Shown piece by piece: positions 49,865 to 58,326 of a stretch of DNA of 64,000 bases. The stretch's first letter is position 1. Each line of letters starts with the position of its first letter. The notes beneath the pieces were generated by a model. The model had not been told where the DNA came from. It searched no databases and saw only the letters and a list, made by a program, of their open reading frames with translations. A program made the position numbers and the translations under genes. Where the stretch lies: positions 124,001-188,000 of the forward strand of contig CASEOA010000097.1 of the NCBI GenBank assembly GCA_949289455.1. The letters run 5' to 3'. The DNA comes from an uncultured Eubacteriales bacterium. GTDB taxonomy: Bacteria; Bacillota; Clostridia; Oscillospirales; Oscillospiraceae.

Positions 49865-51046
49865 ATGTTAACAAGCTTGGGTTTCGTCCTGCTGCTGGGC
49901 CTGGCCCTGGGAGCATTGGCGGTGCGGCTGCGGCTGCCCTCCCTGGTGGGAATGCTGCTGGCGGGCATTCTGCTGGGCCCCTGTGTGCTGAACCTGCTCT
50001 CCCCCGCCCTGCTGGACATCTCCGCCGACCTGCGGCAGCTGGCCCTGGTGATCATTCTCACCCGGGCGGGGCTGAGCCTGGATCTGGCCGACCTGCGCCG
50101 GGCGGGCCGGCCCGCCATCCTCATGTGCTTTCTCCCCGCCACCTTTGAGATGCTGGGCATGGTGGTGCTGGCCCCCCGGCTGCTGGGGGTGAGCACCCTG
50201 GACGCCGCCATCATGGGGGCGGTGGTGGGGGCGGTGTCCCCCGCGGTCATCGTGCCCCGGATGCTCCGCCTGATGGAGGAGGGCTACGGCACCGCCAAGG
50301 GCATTCCCCAGATGGTGCTGGCGGGGGCCTCGGTGGACGACGTGTTTGTCATCGTCCTGTTCACCTCCTTCACCGGCATGGCCCAGGGCGGTTCCTTCTC
50401 CCCCGCCGCCCTGGCGGGAGTGCCGGTATCCATCCTCCTTGGGGCCGCCTTTGGCCTGGGGGTGGGCTATGTGCTGGCCCGGTTTTTTGCCCGGTTTCAC
50501 ATGCGGGACTCGGTGAAGGTGGTCATCCTGCTGGCCCTGGCCTTTTTGCTGGTGGCCCTGGAGGACGGAGTGGAGGCCTACGTCCCCTTCTCCGGCCTGC
50601 TGGCGGTGCTGGGGGCCGGCCTGGGCCTGCGGCGGTGGCGGCTGGTGGTGGCCCAACGGCTCACCGCCAAGTTCGGCAAGCTGTGGGTGGGGGCGGAGAT
50701 TATGCTCTTTGTGCTGGTGGGGGCGGAGGTCAACCTGCCCTACGCCGCCGCTGCCGGGCTGGCCGCCGTGGCTACCGTGCTGGGGGTGCTGTGCTTCCGG
50801 GCCCTGGGGGTGCTTTTATGCGTGGCGGGCAGCCGTCTCAACCGGCGGGAGCGGCTCTTCGCCGTGCTGGCCTACCTGCCCAAGGCCACCGTCCAGGCCG
50901 CCATTGGCGGGGTGCCCCTGGCCATGGGCCTGGGCTGCGGCCAGATCGTCCTCACCGTGGCGGTCATTGCCATCCTGGTCACCGCCCCCCTGGGCGCCTT
51001 CGCCATTGACCTGTCCTACCGCAAGCTGCTTACCCGGGACAAATAA
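49865..51046 (+). CDS. Cation/proton antiporter (CPA family)
   Basis: 393 aa with about 11-12 membrane helices and no C-terminal cytosolic domain. AVRLRLPSLVGMLLAGILLGP is the opening of CPA-type exchangers, GAVSPAVIVPRML an NhaA/KefB-like unwound-helix motif, and GASVDDVFVIVLF the conserved paired aspartates of the ion site. Start at ATG 49865 behind GGAGAGG. Control by the fluoride riboswitch means it is made when fluoride enters, perhaps to restore pH or sodium after HF uptake, or to export fluoride-linked ions. A terminator follows at 51057. Confidence 0.92.
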   Translation: MLTSLGFVLLLGLALGALAVRLRLPSLVGMLLAGILLGPCVLNLLSPALLDISADLRQLALVIILTRAGLSLDLADLRRAGRPAILMCFLPATFEMLGMVVLAPRLLGVSTLDAAIMGAVVGAVSPAVIVPRMLRLMEEGYGTAKGIPQMVLAGASVDDVFVIVLFTSFTGMAQGGSFSPAALAGVPVSILLGAAFGLGVGYVLARFFARFHMRDSVKVVILLALAFLLVALEDGVEAYVPFSGLLAVLGAGLGLRRWRLVVAQRLTAKFGKLWVGAEIMLFVLVGAEVNLPYAAAAGLAAVATVLGVLCFRALGVLLCVAGSRLNRRERLFAVLAYLPKATVQAAIGGVPLAMGLGCGQIVLTVAVIAILVTAPLGAFAIDLSYRKLLTRDK

Positions 51047-51056
51047 GTCAGACGCA

Positions 51057-51089
51057 AAAAGTGCCCCGGGGGTATCCCGGGGCACTTTT
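51057..51089. terminator. Bidirectional terminator between the antiporter and the Crp-family gene
   Basis: AAAAGTGCCCCGGG and CCCGGGGCACTTTT arms around GGTAT, A-rich and T-rich flanks giving U-runs both ways. Confidence 0.9.
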
Positions 51090-51100
51090 GATCGGATGTA

Positions 51101-51757
51101 CTACAGCTGGCCGCTCTCCCGGAGGGTCCGGCGGAGACGGCTGAGGGTCACCTGGGTCATGCCCAGGAAGGAAGCGATATGTTTGCCGGAGACCTGCTGA
51201 TGGAGACCGGGATAGGTGCGCATGAACCACTGGTAGCGCCGGGTGGCGTCATACTGGTGCATGACCGCCTTAACCCCCCAGTGCTGGGCCAGGGCTTTCA
51301 GCAGCAGTCTGGTGTACAGCTGGTACAGCTGCGGATAAGTCTCCAGCAGCTCTTGGACCAGAGGGATGGGCACCTCCACCAGCTGGCTGTCGGTGAGGCA
51401 CTCCACGCTGATACAGGCCGGCTTGCCAATACCCAGACAGGCCATGGCCGGAGCCCCCGCCTCGTAGGCAAAGCAGTCGGTGATGTCCCTGCCGTTGGCG
51501 TCCAGGAAGTAACCCCGCAGCAGGCCAGACAGCAGGAAGGACAGTTTGGTGGGTATCTCCCCCTCTTGAAACAGGACCTGGCCCTTTTTCATGCTCACCA
51601 CTTCCGCGGCCTCCTCCAGCCGCCGGAGGATTTCCTGATCGGTCAGCCCAAAAACCTCCCGAAACAATTCCCTTGCCTGCACGTCTATCCCCCCATGGCC
51701 CCCATGGCTGCCATGGGGCCCAGTTGATTGCCCACAGCATTGGGTACCCGTAGACAT
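51101..51757 (-). CDS. Crp/Fnr family transcription regulator
   Basis: 218 aa from ATG 51757. The cyclic-nucleotide-binding-like barrel (residues 40-150: VLFQEGEIPTKLSFLLSGLLRGYF) is followed by a dimer helix and a C-terminal helix-turn-helix (VSGKHIASFLGMTQVTLSRLRRTL). The N-terminus before residue 30 is unusual: TQCCGQSTGPHGSHGGHGG. A TATAAT lies only about 11 bases upstream of this ATG, so a GTG inside (VQARELF, preceded by GGGGGG) might be the true start. The ligand is not cAMP with certainty. No co-transcribed gene; target unknown. Confidence 0.85.
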   Translation of the reverse strand: MSTGTQCCGQSTGPHGSHGGHGGIDVQARELFREVFGLTDQEILRRLEEAAEVVSMKKGQVLFQEGEIPTKLSFLLSGLLRGYFLDANGRDITDCFAYEAGAPAMACLGIGKPACISVECLTDSQLVEVPIPLVQELLETYPQLYQLYTRLLLKALAQHWGVKAVMHQYDATRRYQWFMRTYPGLHQQVSGKHIASFLGMTQVTLSRLRRTLRESGQL

Positions 51758-51841
51758 TTTTCCTATTATACCATATCTTCCCTGTAACTTACATTTACTT
51801 GCGTTAATTTCCGAAAATATATGCAACAGAGTACGTCAAAA

Positions 51842-51881
51842 ATCGCCAGGGCGAACCATGTACACGGTTTGCCCTGGCGAT
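51842..51881 (-). terminator. Intrinsic terminator of purL
   Basis: ATCGCCAGGGC and GCCCTGGCGAT arms; on the minus strand a TTTTTGACG run follows the stem. It lies 12 bases after the purL stop. Confidence 0.88.
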
Positions 51882-51892
51882 CTATTTGTCTC

Positions 51893-54800
51893 TTATTTAA
51901 AGTATTCCGCGCCGCTTTCCAGCAGAGGCTGATGCTTGTCACCCGGGATATTTTTGCCCACAAAGGCGCCATAGCGCTCAGAGTGGCCCATCTTGCCGAA
52001 CACCCGGCCGTCGGGGGAGAAGATGCCCTCGATGGCCAGCGCGGAGCCGTTGGGGTTCACATCAATATCCATGGAGGGCATGCCGGCGGCGTCCACATAC
52101 TGGGTGGCCACCTGTCCATTGGCGATAAGGGCGGACAGCACGTCCCGGGGGGCCACAAACCGGCCCTCGCCGTGGGAGATGGGGATGGCGTGGAGGTCGC
52201 CCACGTTGGACTTGAGCATCCAGGGGGAGTTGACGCTGGCCACCCGGGTGGTAACGTACCGGCTCTGATGGCGGCCGATGAGGTTGTAGGTCAGGGTGGG
52301 GCAGTTTCCGTCCATGTCCCGGATCTCCCCGTAGGGCACCAGGCCCAGCTTGACCAGGGCCTGGAAGCCGTTGCAGATGCCCAGCATCAGGCCGTCCCGG
52401 TTCTTCAGCAGGTCGTGGACCGCGTCGGTGATGGCGGGATTGCGGAAGAAGGAGCAGATGAACTTGGCGGAGCCGTCGGGCTCGTCGCCGCCGGAGAAGC
52501 CGCCGGGAAGGAATACGATCTGGGCCTTCCGGATGGCCCCCTCCAGGGCCGCGGTGGACTGGAGCAGGTCGTCGGCGGTCAGGTTGCGGATGACCACCGT
52601 CTCGGCGTCCATCCCCGCCCGCAGGCAGGCCTTCACCGAGTCGTACTCGCAGTTGGTGCCGGGGAACACGGGGATGACCACCCGGGGCCGGGCCACCTTG
52701 CTCTTGCACACGGCGGGGGACCGCTTCTCCCAGGAGATGGGCTCCACAGGGGCCGGCTTGCCCGCCCGGGTGGGGTAGACCTTCTCCAGCACGCTCTCGT
52801 TGAGGGACAGCAGCTCGTCAATGGGGGCGGAGTCGCCGTTGACAGTGATAACCGCCTCGTCGGTGGTGTGGCCAATGAGCACGCCGCCGTCCCACTCCCC
52901 GGTGAGCTGGGCCACAATGGCGCCGGGCATGGGGGTATCCCAGTCCAGGTCGGTGTCCGCGCCGGCAAAGCCCACACCGTTGCCGAAGGACATATTCATG
53001 ACGGCCTCACCCAGGCCGTTCTCCACCGCCCAGGCCGCCTCCACCTTGCCCTGGGCATGGAGGGCCTGGAAGGTCTCCCAGGCGCTCTTGCTGTCGGGGG
53101 ACGTGAAGAGGTACACCGGCTTGCCGGCGGACTTGAACTCAGGGGAGAGCACCTCCCCCGCCTTCACCGGGGCAATGGCGAAGGAGATGAGGGTGGGGGG
53201 CACGTCCAGATCCAGGAAGGAGCCGGACATGGAATCCTTGCCGCCGATGGCGGCGGCCCCCAGCTCCAGTTGGGCGTCCAGAGCCCCCAGCAGGGCGGCA
53301 AAGGGCTTGCCCCACCGCTGGGGCTCGGCGCGCAGCTTCTCAAAGAACTCCTGGAGGGTCAGGTAGGCCTTCCGGTAGTCGCCGCCCGCCGCCACCAGCT
53401 TGGCCACCGAGGTGTACACCGCGCTGCGGGCCCCGGCATAGGGATTGGCGGAGAGCTGGTCGGGGTCGCAGCCCCAGGCCATGACGCTGGCCTGATCGGT
53501 CTCCTGGTTGGGCTCCACCGGGAAGAGGGCCGCCATGGCCTGGGCGGGGGTGCGCTGGGTTTTGCCGCCGAAGGGCATGAGCACGCTGCCCGCGCCGATG
53601 GAGCCGTCGAACCGCTCGGTGAGGCCCCGGCGGGAGGCGGATTTCAGGCTGGCAGCCATCTCCCGCAGGGTGCGGAACTTCTTGTCTCCCTTGGCCTGAG
53701 CGGCCTGGTCCACCTGGACCTGGGCGTACTTCACCGCGCCGTTGGTGTTGAGGAAGGCCCGGGACAGGTTTGCCACGGTCTGGCCTTTCCAGGTCATGAC
53801 CATCCGGGGGCTTTCGGTGACGGTGGCCACCTGATAGGCCTCCAGGTTTTCCATGGCGGCAAAGTTCATCAGGGTCTGGGCGTCCTCCGGGGCCACCACC
53901 ACCGCCATCCGCTCCTGGGACTCGGAGATGGCGATCTCGGTGCCGTCCAGGCCGTCGTATTTCTTACGCACGGCGTCCAGGTCGATGGACAGACCGTCGG
54001 CCAGCTCACCGATGGCAACGGAGACGCCGCCGGCGCCGAAGTCGTTGCACCGCTTGATGAGCCGGGTCACGCTGGGGTTGCGGAAGAGCCGCTGGAGCTT
54101 GCGCTCCTCGGGGGCGTTGCCCTTCTGCACCTCGGAGGCCATGGTGTCCAGGCTCTTCAGGTTGTGGCTCTTGGAGGAGCCGGTGGCCCCGCCGATGCCG
54201 TCCCGGCCGGTGCGGCCGCCCAGCAGGATGACCACGTCCCCGGGGGCGGGCGCCTCCCGGCGCACATGGTCGGCGGGGGCGGCCCCCACCACCGCGCCGC
54301 ACTCCAGGTGCTTGGCGATATAGCCCTCATGGTAGAGCTCGGCCACATGGCCGGTGGCCAGGCCGATCTGGTTGCCGTAGGAGGAGTAGCCAGCGGCGGC
54401 AGTCTGGGCAATCTTCCGCTGGGGCAGCTTGCCCTCCAGGGTCTGGTCCACCGGCACCCGGGGGTCGCCGCAGCCGGTGAGCCGCATGGCCTGGTGGACA
54501 TACACCCGGCCGGAGAGAGGGTCCCGGATGCAGCCGCCGATGCAGGTGGCGGCGCCGCCGAAGGGCTCAATCTCGGTGGGGTGGTTGTGGGTCTCGTTCT
54601 TGAACATGAGCAGCCAGTCCTGCTCCCTGCCATCCACCATGGCGGGGACGTGGATGGAGCAGGCGTTGATCTCCTCGCTCTGGTCCAGCTCGGGGAGCAG
54701 GCCCCGCTTTTTCAGCACCTTGGCGCCGATGGTGGCCACATCCATCAGGGTCTGGGGCCGCTTGGCGGCCTTCTCCTCCCCGTAGACCTCCACCCGGGCG

Positions 54801-55567
54801 GCCAGATAGCGGTCATAGGCCGCCTTCACCTGGGGATCGGTGATATCCACCCCCTCCAGGTGGGTGGAGAAGGTGGTGTGGCGGCAGTGGTCGGACCAGT
54901 AGGTGTCCACCACCCGCACCTCGGTGAGGGTGGGGTCCCGGCCCTCCTCGTCCCGGAAGTAGGCCTGGAGGAAGGTGAGGTCGGCCAGATCCATGGCCAG
55001 GCCGTACCGCTCCAGCAGCTCCTCCAGCCCCTTCTGGTCCAGGGCGGTGAAGCCCTCCAGCACCGGCACCGCCCCGGGCTCGGGGTACTGCTGGCGGAGG
55101 GTTTCCGGCTTGTCCAGGGCGGCCTCCCGGCTCTCCACCGGGTTGATGAGGTAGCCCTTCACCTTGGCGATATCCCCGTCGGACAGCTTGCCGGACAGCA
55201 CATATACCGTGGCCGCCCGCACTATGGGCCGCTCGCCGCCGGTGAGCATCTGGATGCACTGGGCGCAGGAGTCCGCCCGCTGGTCATACTGGCCGGGCAG
55301 GGCCTCCACCGCCAGAGTGATCTGCTCCCCCTCTGGGGCGGGCATGGCCTCGTCCCACAGGTTGTCCACCTGGGGCTCGGACAGGATGGTGGTGCGGGCG
55401 GCCTCATAGCCCGCCTGCTCCAGGCCCTCCACGTCGTACCGGCGGATCACCCGCACCCCGGAAAGCCCGGACACCCCCAAGGTGCCGGTGAGCTCGGAGA
55501 GCAGGTGGCCGGCCTCCACGTCAAAGCCCGGCTTTTTCTCTACAAAACAGCGAAATACCTTCCCCAT
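51893..55567 (-). CDS. purL: Phosphoribosylformylglycinamidine synthase, single-chain clostridial type
   Basis: 1224 aa from ATG 55567. It makes FGAM from FGAR, glutamine and ATP in purine synthesis. The N-terminal region is PurS-like (VFRCFVEKKPGF). The two synthetase halves carry TYWSDHCRHTTFS, MLFKNETHNHPTEIEPFGGAATC and FGAGGVSVAIGE. The last 270 residues are the class I glutaminase: VFPGTNCEYD, GICNGFQAL (nucleophile Cys) and ISHGEGRF (His-Glu). Other pur genes are not nearby. A GC-rich hairpin-filled leader precedes it. Confidence 0.96.
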   Translation of the reverse strand: MGKVFRCFVEKKPGFDVEAGHLLSELTGTLGVSGLSGVRVIRRYDVEGLEQAGYEAARTTILSEPQVDNLWDEAMPAPEGEQITLAVEALPGQYDQRADSCAQCIQMLTGGERPIVRAATVYVLSGKLSDGDIAKVKGYLINPVESREAALDKPETLRQQYPEPGAVPVLEGFTALDQKGLEELLERYGLAMDLADLTFLQAYFRDEEGRDPTLTEVRVVDTYWSDHCRHTTFSTHLEGVDITDPQVKAAYDRYLAARVEVYGEEKAAKRPQTLMDVATIGAKVLKKRGLLPELDQSEEINACSIHVPAMVDGREQDWLLMFKNETHNHPTEIEPFGGAATCIGGCIRDPLSGRVYVHQAMRLTGCGDPRVPVDQTLEGKLPQRKIAQTAAAGYSSYGNQIGLATGHVAELYHEGYIAKHLECGAVVGAAPADHVRREAPAPGDVVILLGGRTGRDGIGGATGSSKSHNLKSLDTMASEVQKGNAPEERKLQRLFRNPSVTRLIKRCNDFGAGGVSVAIGELADGLSIDLDAVRKKYDGLDGTEIAISESQERMAVVVAPEDAQTLMNFAAMENLEAYQVATVTESPRMVMTWKGQTVANLSRAFLNTNGAVKYAQVQVDQAAQAKGDKKFRTLREMAASLKSASRRGLTERFDGSIGAGSVLMPFGGKTQRTPAQAMAALFPVEPNQETDQASVMAWGCDPDQLSANPYAGARSAVYTSVAKLVAAGGDYRKAYLTLQEFFEKLRAEPQRWGKPFAALLGALDAQLELGAAAIGGKDSMSGSFLDLDVPPTLISFAIAPVKAGEVLSPEFKSAGKPVYLFTSPDSKSAWETFQALHAQGKVEAAWAVENGLGEAVMNMSFGNGVGFAGADTDLDWDTPMPGAIVAQLTGEWDGGVLIGHTTDEAVITVNGDSAPIDELLSLNESVLEKVYPTRAGKPAPVEPISWEKRSPAVCKSKVARPRVVIPVFPGTNCEYDSVKACLRAGMDAETVVIRNLTADDLLQSTAALEGAIRKAQIVFLPGGFSGGDEPDGSAKFICSFFRNPAITDAVHDLLKNRDGLMLGICNGFQALVKLGLVPYGEIRDMDGNCPTLTYNLIGRHQSRYVTTRVASVNSPWMLKSNVGDLHAIPISHGEGRFVAPRDVLSALIANGQVATQYVDAAGMPSMDIDVNPNGSALAIEGIFSPDGRVFGKMGHSERYGAFVGKNIPGDKHQPLLESGAEYFK

Positions 55568-55700
55568 AGAAATCCCCCGTTCCGCCGCCATAGGCGGCTT
55601 GTGTCAATATGCCCGGCTCCCGCGGATGGAGCGGCTCCATCCTGCCCCGCGGGGCCGCCCGACAGGGCGGCGCGCCGGATTTGTCTCTTCTTTAACTATA
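55568..55700 (-). promoter_or_regulatory. purL promoter and hairpin-rich leader
   Basis: Minus-strand TGC-TATAGT (55695-55703) could be an extended -10; the -35 is weak. The roughly 120-base leader can form GCCGCCC/GGGCGGC, GGATGGAGC/GCTCCATCC and GCCGCC-TAT-GGCGGC stems in a row, the last just upstream of the ribosome site. It does not fit the purine riboswitch (no TATA-core junction). Confidence 0.4.
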
Positions 55701-55781
55701 GCACGCCGGCAGCCCCAGCGGCAATAGAGAAAGCGGTCCGCCGGCGGCTTTTGGGAAAATTGCTGCAAAAGGGCACAAAAT

Positions 55782-55817
55782 CCCCCGGCCGCCTGCACAC
55801 AGGCAGGCGGCCGGGGG
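55782..55817 (-). terminator. Terminator of the ECF sigma / RsiV operon
   Basis: CCCCCGGCCGCCTGC arms with a short loop, followed on the minus strand by GATTTTG. It lies 11 bases after the RsiV-like stop. Confidence 0.85.
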
Positions 55818-55828
55818 ACAGATGGGCG

Positions 55829-56692
55829 CTATTGGGTACCGCCGGGCAAGGGAACCGGGAACTCCTGCTCCCCCATATAGCCCGGGGCAATCTCGTACTT
55901 CTCAAAGACAATGACCGGGGTGCCGTCCCGATCCAGGTAAAACCGCTGGTCGTCGGCGATGGTCTGGAAGCCCCCCTGCTCCGGGGCAAAGTAGATCATG
56001 TCGGACTCCTGGCTCCGGCGGGCAATCTCCTCCGAAACGGCGGTATTGATGATCGACTTGTAATCCGATCCAAAAAGATCACGAAGCGTAATCTCCTTCC
56101 CCGCCTGGAGATCAATGTTGTAGGTGTAATACTCGGTATAGGCGGAGGCCAGGGTCTCGGTCTTGGTGAGGACAAAGGAGAGATACTGGTGGTTCTGGCA
56201 CTTGATCTCGTAGTCCACAGTGATGGCGATGGGCATAAAGTCATCCGGGTTTCCGCCGGTCTCCACATAGGCCTGCTTGGTCTCCCGGGCCCGGTCCTCC
56301 GCCTCCTGGAGCACCTGGTCGATGCGGGTGGAGATCTCGGTATTGATGCGCTGCTCCAGGTCGGTGGCCCCCTTCAGCTCCAGGGCGGGCAGGCGCACGT
56401 CGATGAGGTGATCCCGGTCCTCCACCTTGTACTCGGCCACGGTGACCACCCGGGCCAGATCGGCCAGCACCGGCACCTGGGACACCGCCCGGGCAAAGTT
56501 GGGGCTCACATTGACCAGCAGCATAAAGCAGGCGCAGGTACTGAACACAGCGGACAGGCTGCGGCGGATGAGCCTGCGCTGCTTCCGCTTCCGCTCCCCC
56601 GCCCGCAGGGCGGAGGCCACGGCGAACTCCAGCTCCGGCGGGCACTCCTCCGCCTGGTAGCGCGCTTTGGCCTGCTGCCAAGGGTCCTTCAT
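55829..56692 (-). CDS. rsiV: RsiV-family anti-sigma factor
   Basis: 287 aa. A cytosolic sigma-binding end (WQQAKARYQAEECPPELEFAVASAL), one membrane helix at about 48-66 (FSTCACFMLLVNVSPNF), then an outer domain with a DUF4163 half (VPVLADLARVVTVAEYKVEDRDHLIDVRLP) and a DUF3298 half (YYTYNIDLQAGKEITLRDLF, FYLDRDGTPVIVFEKYEIAPG). RsiV in Bacillus binds lysozyme and is then cleaved, releasing SigV. The start overlaps the sigma gene stop, the standard sigma/anti-sigma pair. Lysozyme response here is inferred from family. Confidence 0.88.
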   Translation of the reverse strand: MKDPWQQAKARYQAEECPPELEFAVASALRAGERKRKQRRLIRRSLSAVFSTCACFMLLVNVSPNFARAVSQVPVLADLARVVTVAEYKVEDRDHLIDVRLPALELKGATDLEQRINTEISTRIDQVLQEAEDRARETKQAYVETGGNPDDFMPIAITVDYEIKCQNHQYLSFVLTKTETLASAYTEYYTYNIDLQAGKEITLRDLFGSDYKSIINTAVSEEIARRSQESDMIYFAPEQGGFQTIADDQRFYLDRDGTPVIVFEKYEIAPGYMGEQEFPVPLPGGTQ

Positions 56693-57177
56693 GTTGATAC
56701 CTCCTCCCCCGTGAGCTCCCGCAGCTTGCGCAGGCTTTTGTACAACCGGGACTTCACGGTGTTCAGATTTGTGCCGGTGACCTGGGCCACCTCCTCCAGC
56801 TTCATATCCTCAAAAAACCGCAGGCGGATGATGGCCTGCTCCTGAGGGGAGAGGCGGTCGATGGCGGCATACAGGTCCAGCCGGCCGGCATGGTCCCCCG
56901 CCGGGGCGGGGGTGTCGGGCAGGGTGTCCAGCGGCACCAGCCGCCTGCCCTGGCGGTAGTGGTTCATGCTCTCATTGAGCAGGATGCGGTAAAACCAGGT
57001 TTTCAGGTAGTCGGGCTGCCGAATGGTATCCGACCGGCTGAGGGCCTTGACGATGCTCTCCTGGACCACGTCCAGGGCGGCGTCCCGGTTTTTGACGTAG
57101 CTGTATGCCAGGCGGTAAAATTCCTCCTGGTGCTCCACAATATACTGGCTCAGCTGCTGTCGGATACTGTATTCCAC
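56689..57177 (-). CDS. ECF RNA polymerase sigma factor, SigV-like
   Basis: 162 aa. Region 2: AALDVVQESIVKALSRSDTIRQPDYLKTWFYRILLNESMNHYR (the -10 binding helix). Region 4: LSPQEQAIIRLRFFEDMKLEEVAQVTGTNLNTVKSRLYKSLRKL (HTH for the -35). It ends by overlapping the RsiV-like anti-sigma gene and follows an SGNH hydrolase by 31 bp. An AAC-N17-CGTC promoter before the SGNH gene suggests autoregulation of the operon. By partner it is SigV-like; sequence alone gives only the ECF class. Confidence 0.92.
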   Translation of the reverse strand: MEYSIRQQLSQYIVEHQEEFYRLAYSYVKNRDAALDVVQESIVKALSRSDTIRQPDYLKTWFYRILLNESMNHYRQGRRLVPLDTLPDTPAPAGDHAGRLDLYAAIDRLSPQEQAIIRLRFFEDMKLEEVAQVTGTNLNTVKSRLYKSLRKLRELTGEEVST

Positions 57178-57207
57178 GGCTGGAAACCGCTCCTTTTCCT
57201 GCCTGTC

Positions 57208-58176
57208 CTATGTTCCGCTCCGGGCGGCGAAGTAGGCCTCCGGCGTCACCACGTGGCACATCAGGTACTCCTGCCACTTCTGGTACCAGGCCCGGGTATA
57301 GTGGACGCCGTCCACCGTGGCCTCCGCCGGCAGAATGCCGTTTGCGTCGCTGAGGGCGGTTTTCATGTCCAGCAGGGCCACCTGGCACTCCTGGGCCAGC
57401 TGGGGGAATACCCCGTTGAAATCGGCCACCCGCTGGTTGTTCACATAGGAGGGCTGCTTTTTCTGTGCGCAGATGGTGGGGTTCACCGGCACCAGGTTCT
57501 GCAGGTAGATCACGGCGTTGGGCTGGGCCGCCTTCACCTGCTCCAGGAAGGTCTTGAAGGCGTTGCGGAAGCTGTCGGTGCCGGGGTAGCCCAGCTCGTT
57601 GATCCCCAGGGAGATGTAGATTTTCTTGTACTGGGGGCCCTTGGCCAGGGCCTCGGTGACGGTGTAGGTGGTGCCGTTCATCTCCACCACCTTCCGTTTG
57701 CTCATGTCAAAAATATTCAGGCCCTTGTAGCAATAGAATGTGGCTCCCTTGATGGTGGAGTAGATCTTCAGGCCGTCGGTGCGGGAGTCCCCGATGAACA
57801 GGGCGTCGGAGAAGTAGTCCATCTCCACCGGCTCCGACTGGGGCACCGGCTTGCTGAAGTCAAAGGCCGCAACCGCAGGGGTGGCGGCGGGGGTGGCCTC
57901 CGGGGTGGCCTGGGGGGTCTCGGCGGCGGCCTGGGTGGTCTCAACAGCCGCGGGGGTGGTTTCGGCGGCGGGAGTGGTCTCGGCGGCGACCTGGGGGGAT
58001 TGAGAGGCCCGGGCGGCCGGGCCGGGGGTGTTTGCGGCGGCTGGGGCGCCCTTCCCCAGGGAAGGGATGAGCAGCAGGCAGAGGCAGACTGCCGCTGCTG
58101 CCAGCAACAGCCCCAGGGTGAGGCCGGGGCCTCTTTGCGACCGGTCGGCGCGCTTGGGATACTTGGATGCAGACAC
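57208..58176 (-). CDS. Membrane-anchored SGNH hydrolase, sigma-operon copy
   Basis: 322 aa from GTG 58176 (GAGGTG seven bases upstream). An N-terminal anchor (TLGLLLAAAAVCLCLLLIPSL) and a Thr/Ala/Pro-rich linker (residues about 45-110) precede the SGNH domain: GDSRTDG (Ser), SLGINELGYPG (Asn), VDGVHYTRAWYQKW (Asp/His). Such enzymes add or remove acyl groups on cell-wall sugars. Its place ahead of the SigV/RsiV-like pair recalls the SigV-OatA lysozyme-resistance link. It is a paralog of the gene at 58818. Confidence 0.85.
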   Translation of the reverse strand: MSASKYPKRADRSQRGPGLTLGLLLAAAAVCLCLLLIPSLGKGAPAAANTPGPAARASQSPQVAAETTPAAETTPAAVETTQAAAETPQATPEATPAATPAVAAFDFSKPVPQSEPVEMDYFSDALFIGDSRTDGLKIYSTIKGATFYCYKGLNIFDMSKRKVVEMNGTTYTVTEALAKGPQYKKIYISLGINELGYPGTDSFRNAFKTFLEQVKAAQPNAVIYLQNLVPVNPTICAQKKQPSYVNNQRVADFNGVFPQLAQECQVALLDMKTALSDANGILPAEATVDGVHYTRAWYQKWQEYLMCHVVTPEAYFAARSGT

Positions 58177-58229
58177 TTGGTAACACCTCAATCTATCTAT
58201 CTTAACCCGTCCGGCGGGCTTGTATCTGT

Positions 58230-58258
58230 TAGACGGCGGGCCTGGGGAAAAAGTTTAC
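58230..58258 (-). promoter_or_regulatory. ECF-type promoter of the SGNH-sigma-RsiV operon
   Basis: Minus-strand GTAAAC (58253-58258), 17-base spacer starting with five T, CGTCTA (58230-58235). This is close to known SigV/SigW-type promoters and would make the operon self-activating. Confidence 0.65.
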
Positions 58259-58292
58259 GGCCTGCAAAAAAATTTTTGGAACCTGCCTGCGC

Positions 58293-58323
58293 AAAAAACG
58301 CCGGGCTGCGCCCGGCGTTTTTT
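58293..58323 (-). terminator. Terminator of the exporter-SGNH-DUF4358 operon
   Basis: ACGCCGGGC / GCCCGGCGT arms, triple loop, flanked by six A and six T; on the minus strand the T-run follows the stem. Four bases after the DUF4358 stop. Confidence 0.92.
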
Positions 58324-58326
58324 GAC

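Noticed and set aside
51660..51687. CGAAAC-N16-CGTCTA on the plus strand inside the Crp-family gene
   Set aside because: It matches an ECF promoter, but it is antisense within coding DNA and points only at a terminator. About one such match is expected by chance in this length.
55568..55690. Purine riboswitch in the purL leader
   Set aside because: The junction and loop sequences of the purine aptamer are missing; only GC hairpins are present.
51821..56845. A 1674-codon open frame on the plus strand opposite purL and rsiV
   Set aside because: It is the mirror frame of GC-rich coding DNA. The minus-strand products (PurL, RsiV) have intact family motifs, while this frame has only low-complexity Gly/His/Val-rich sequence.
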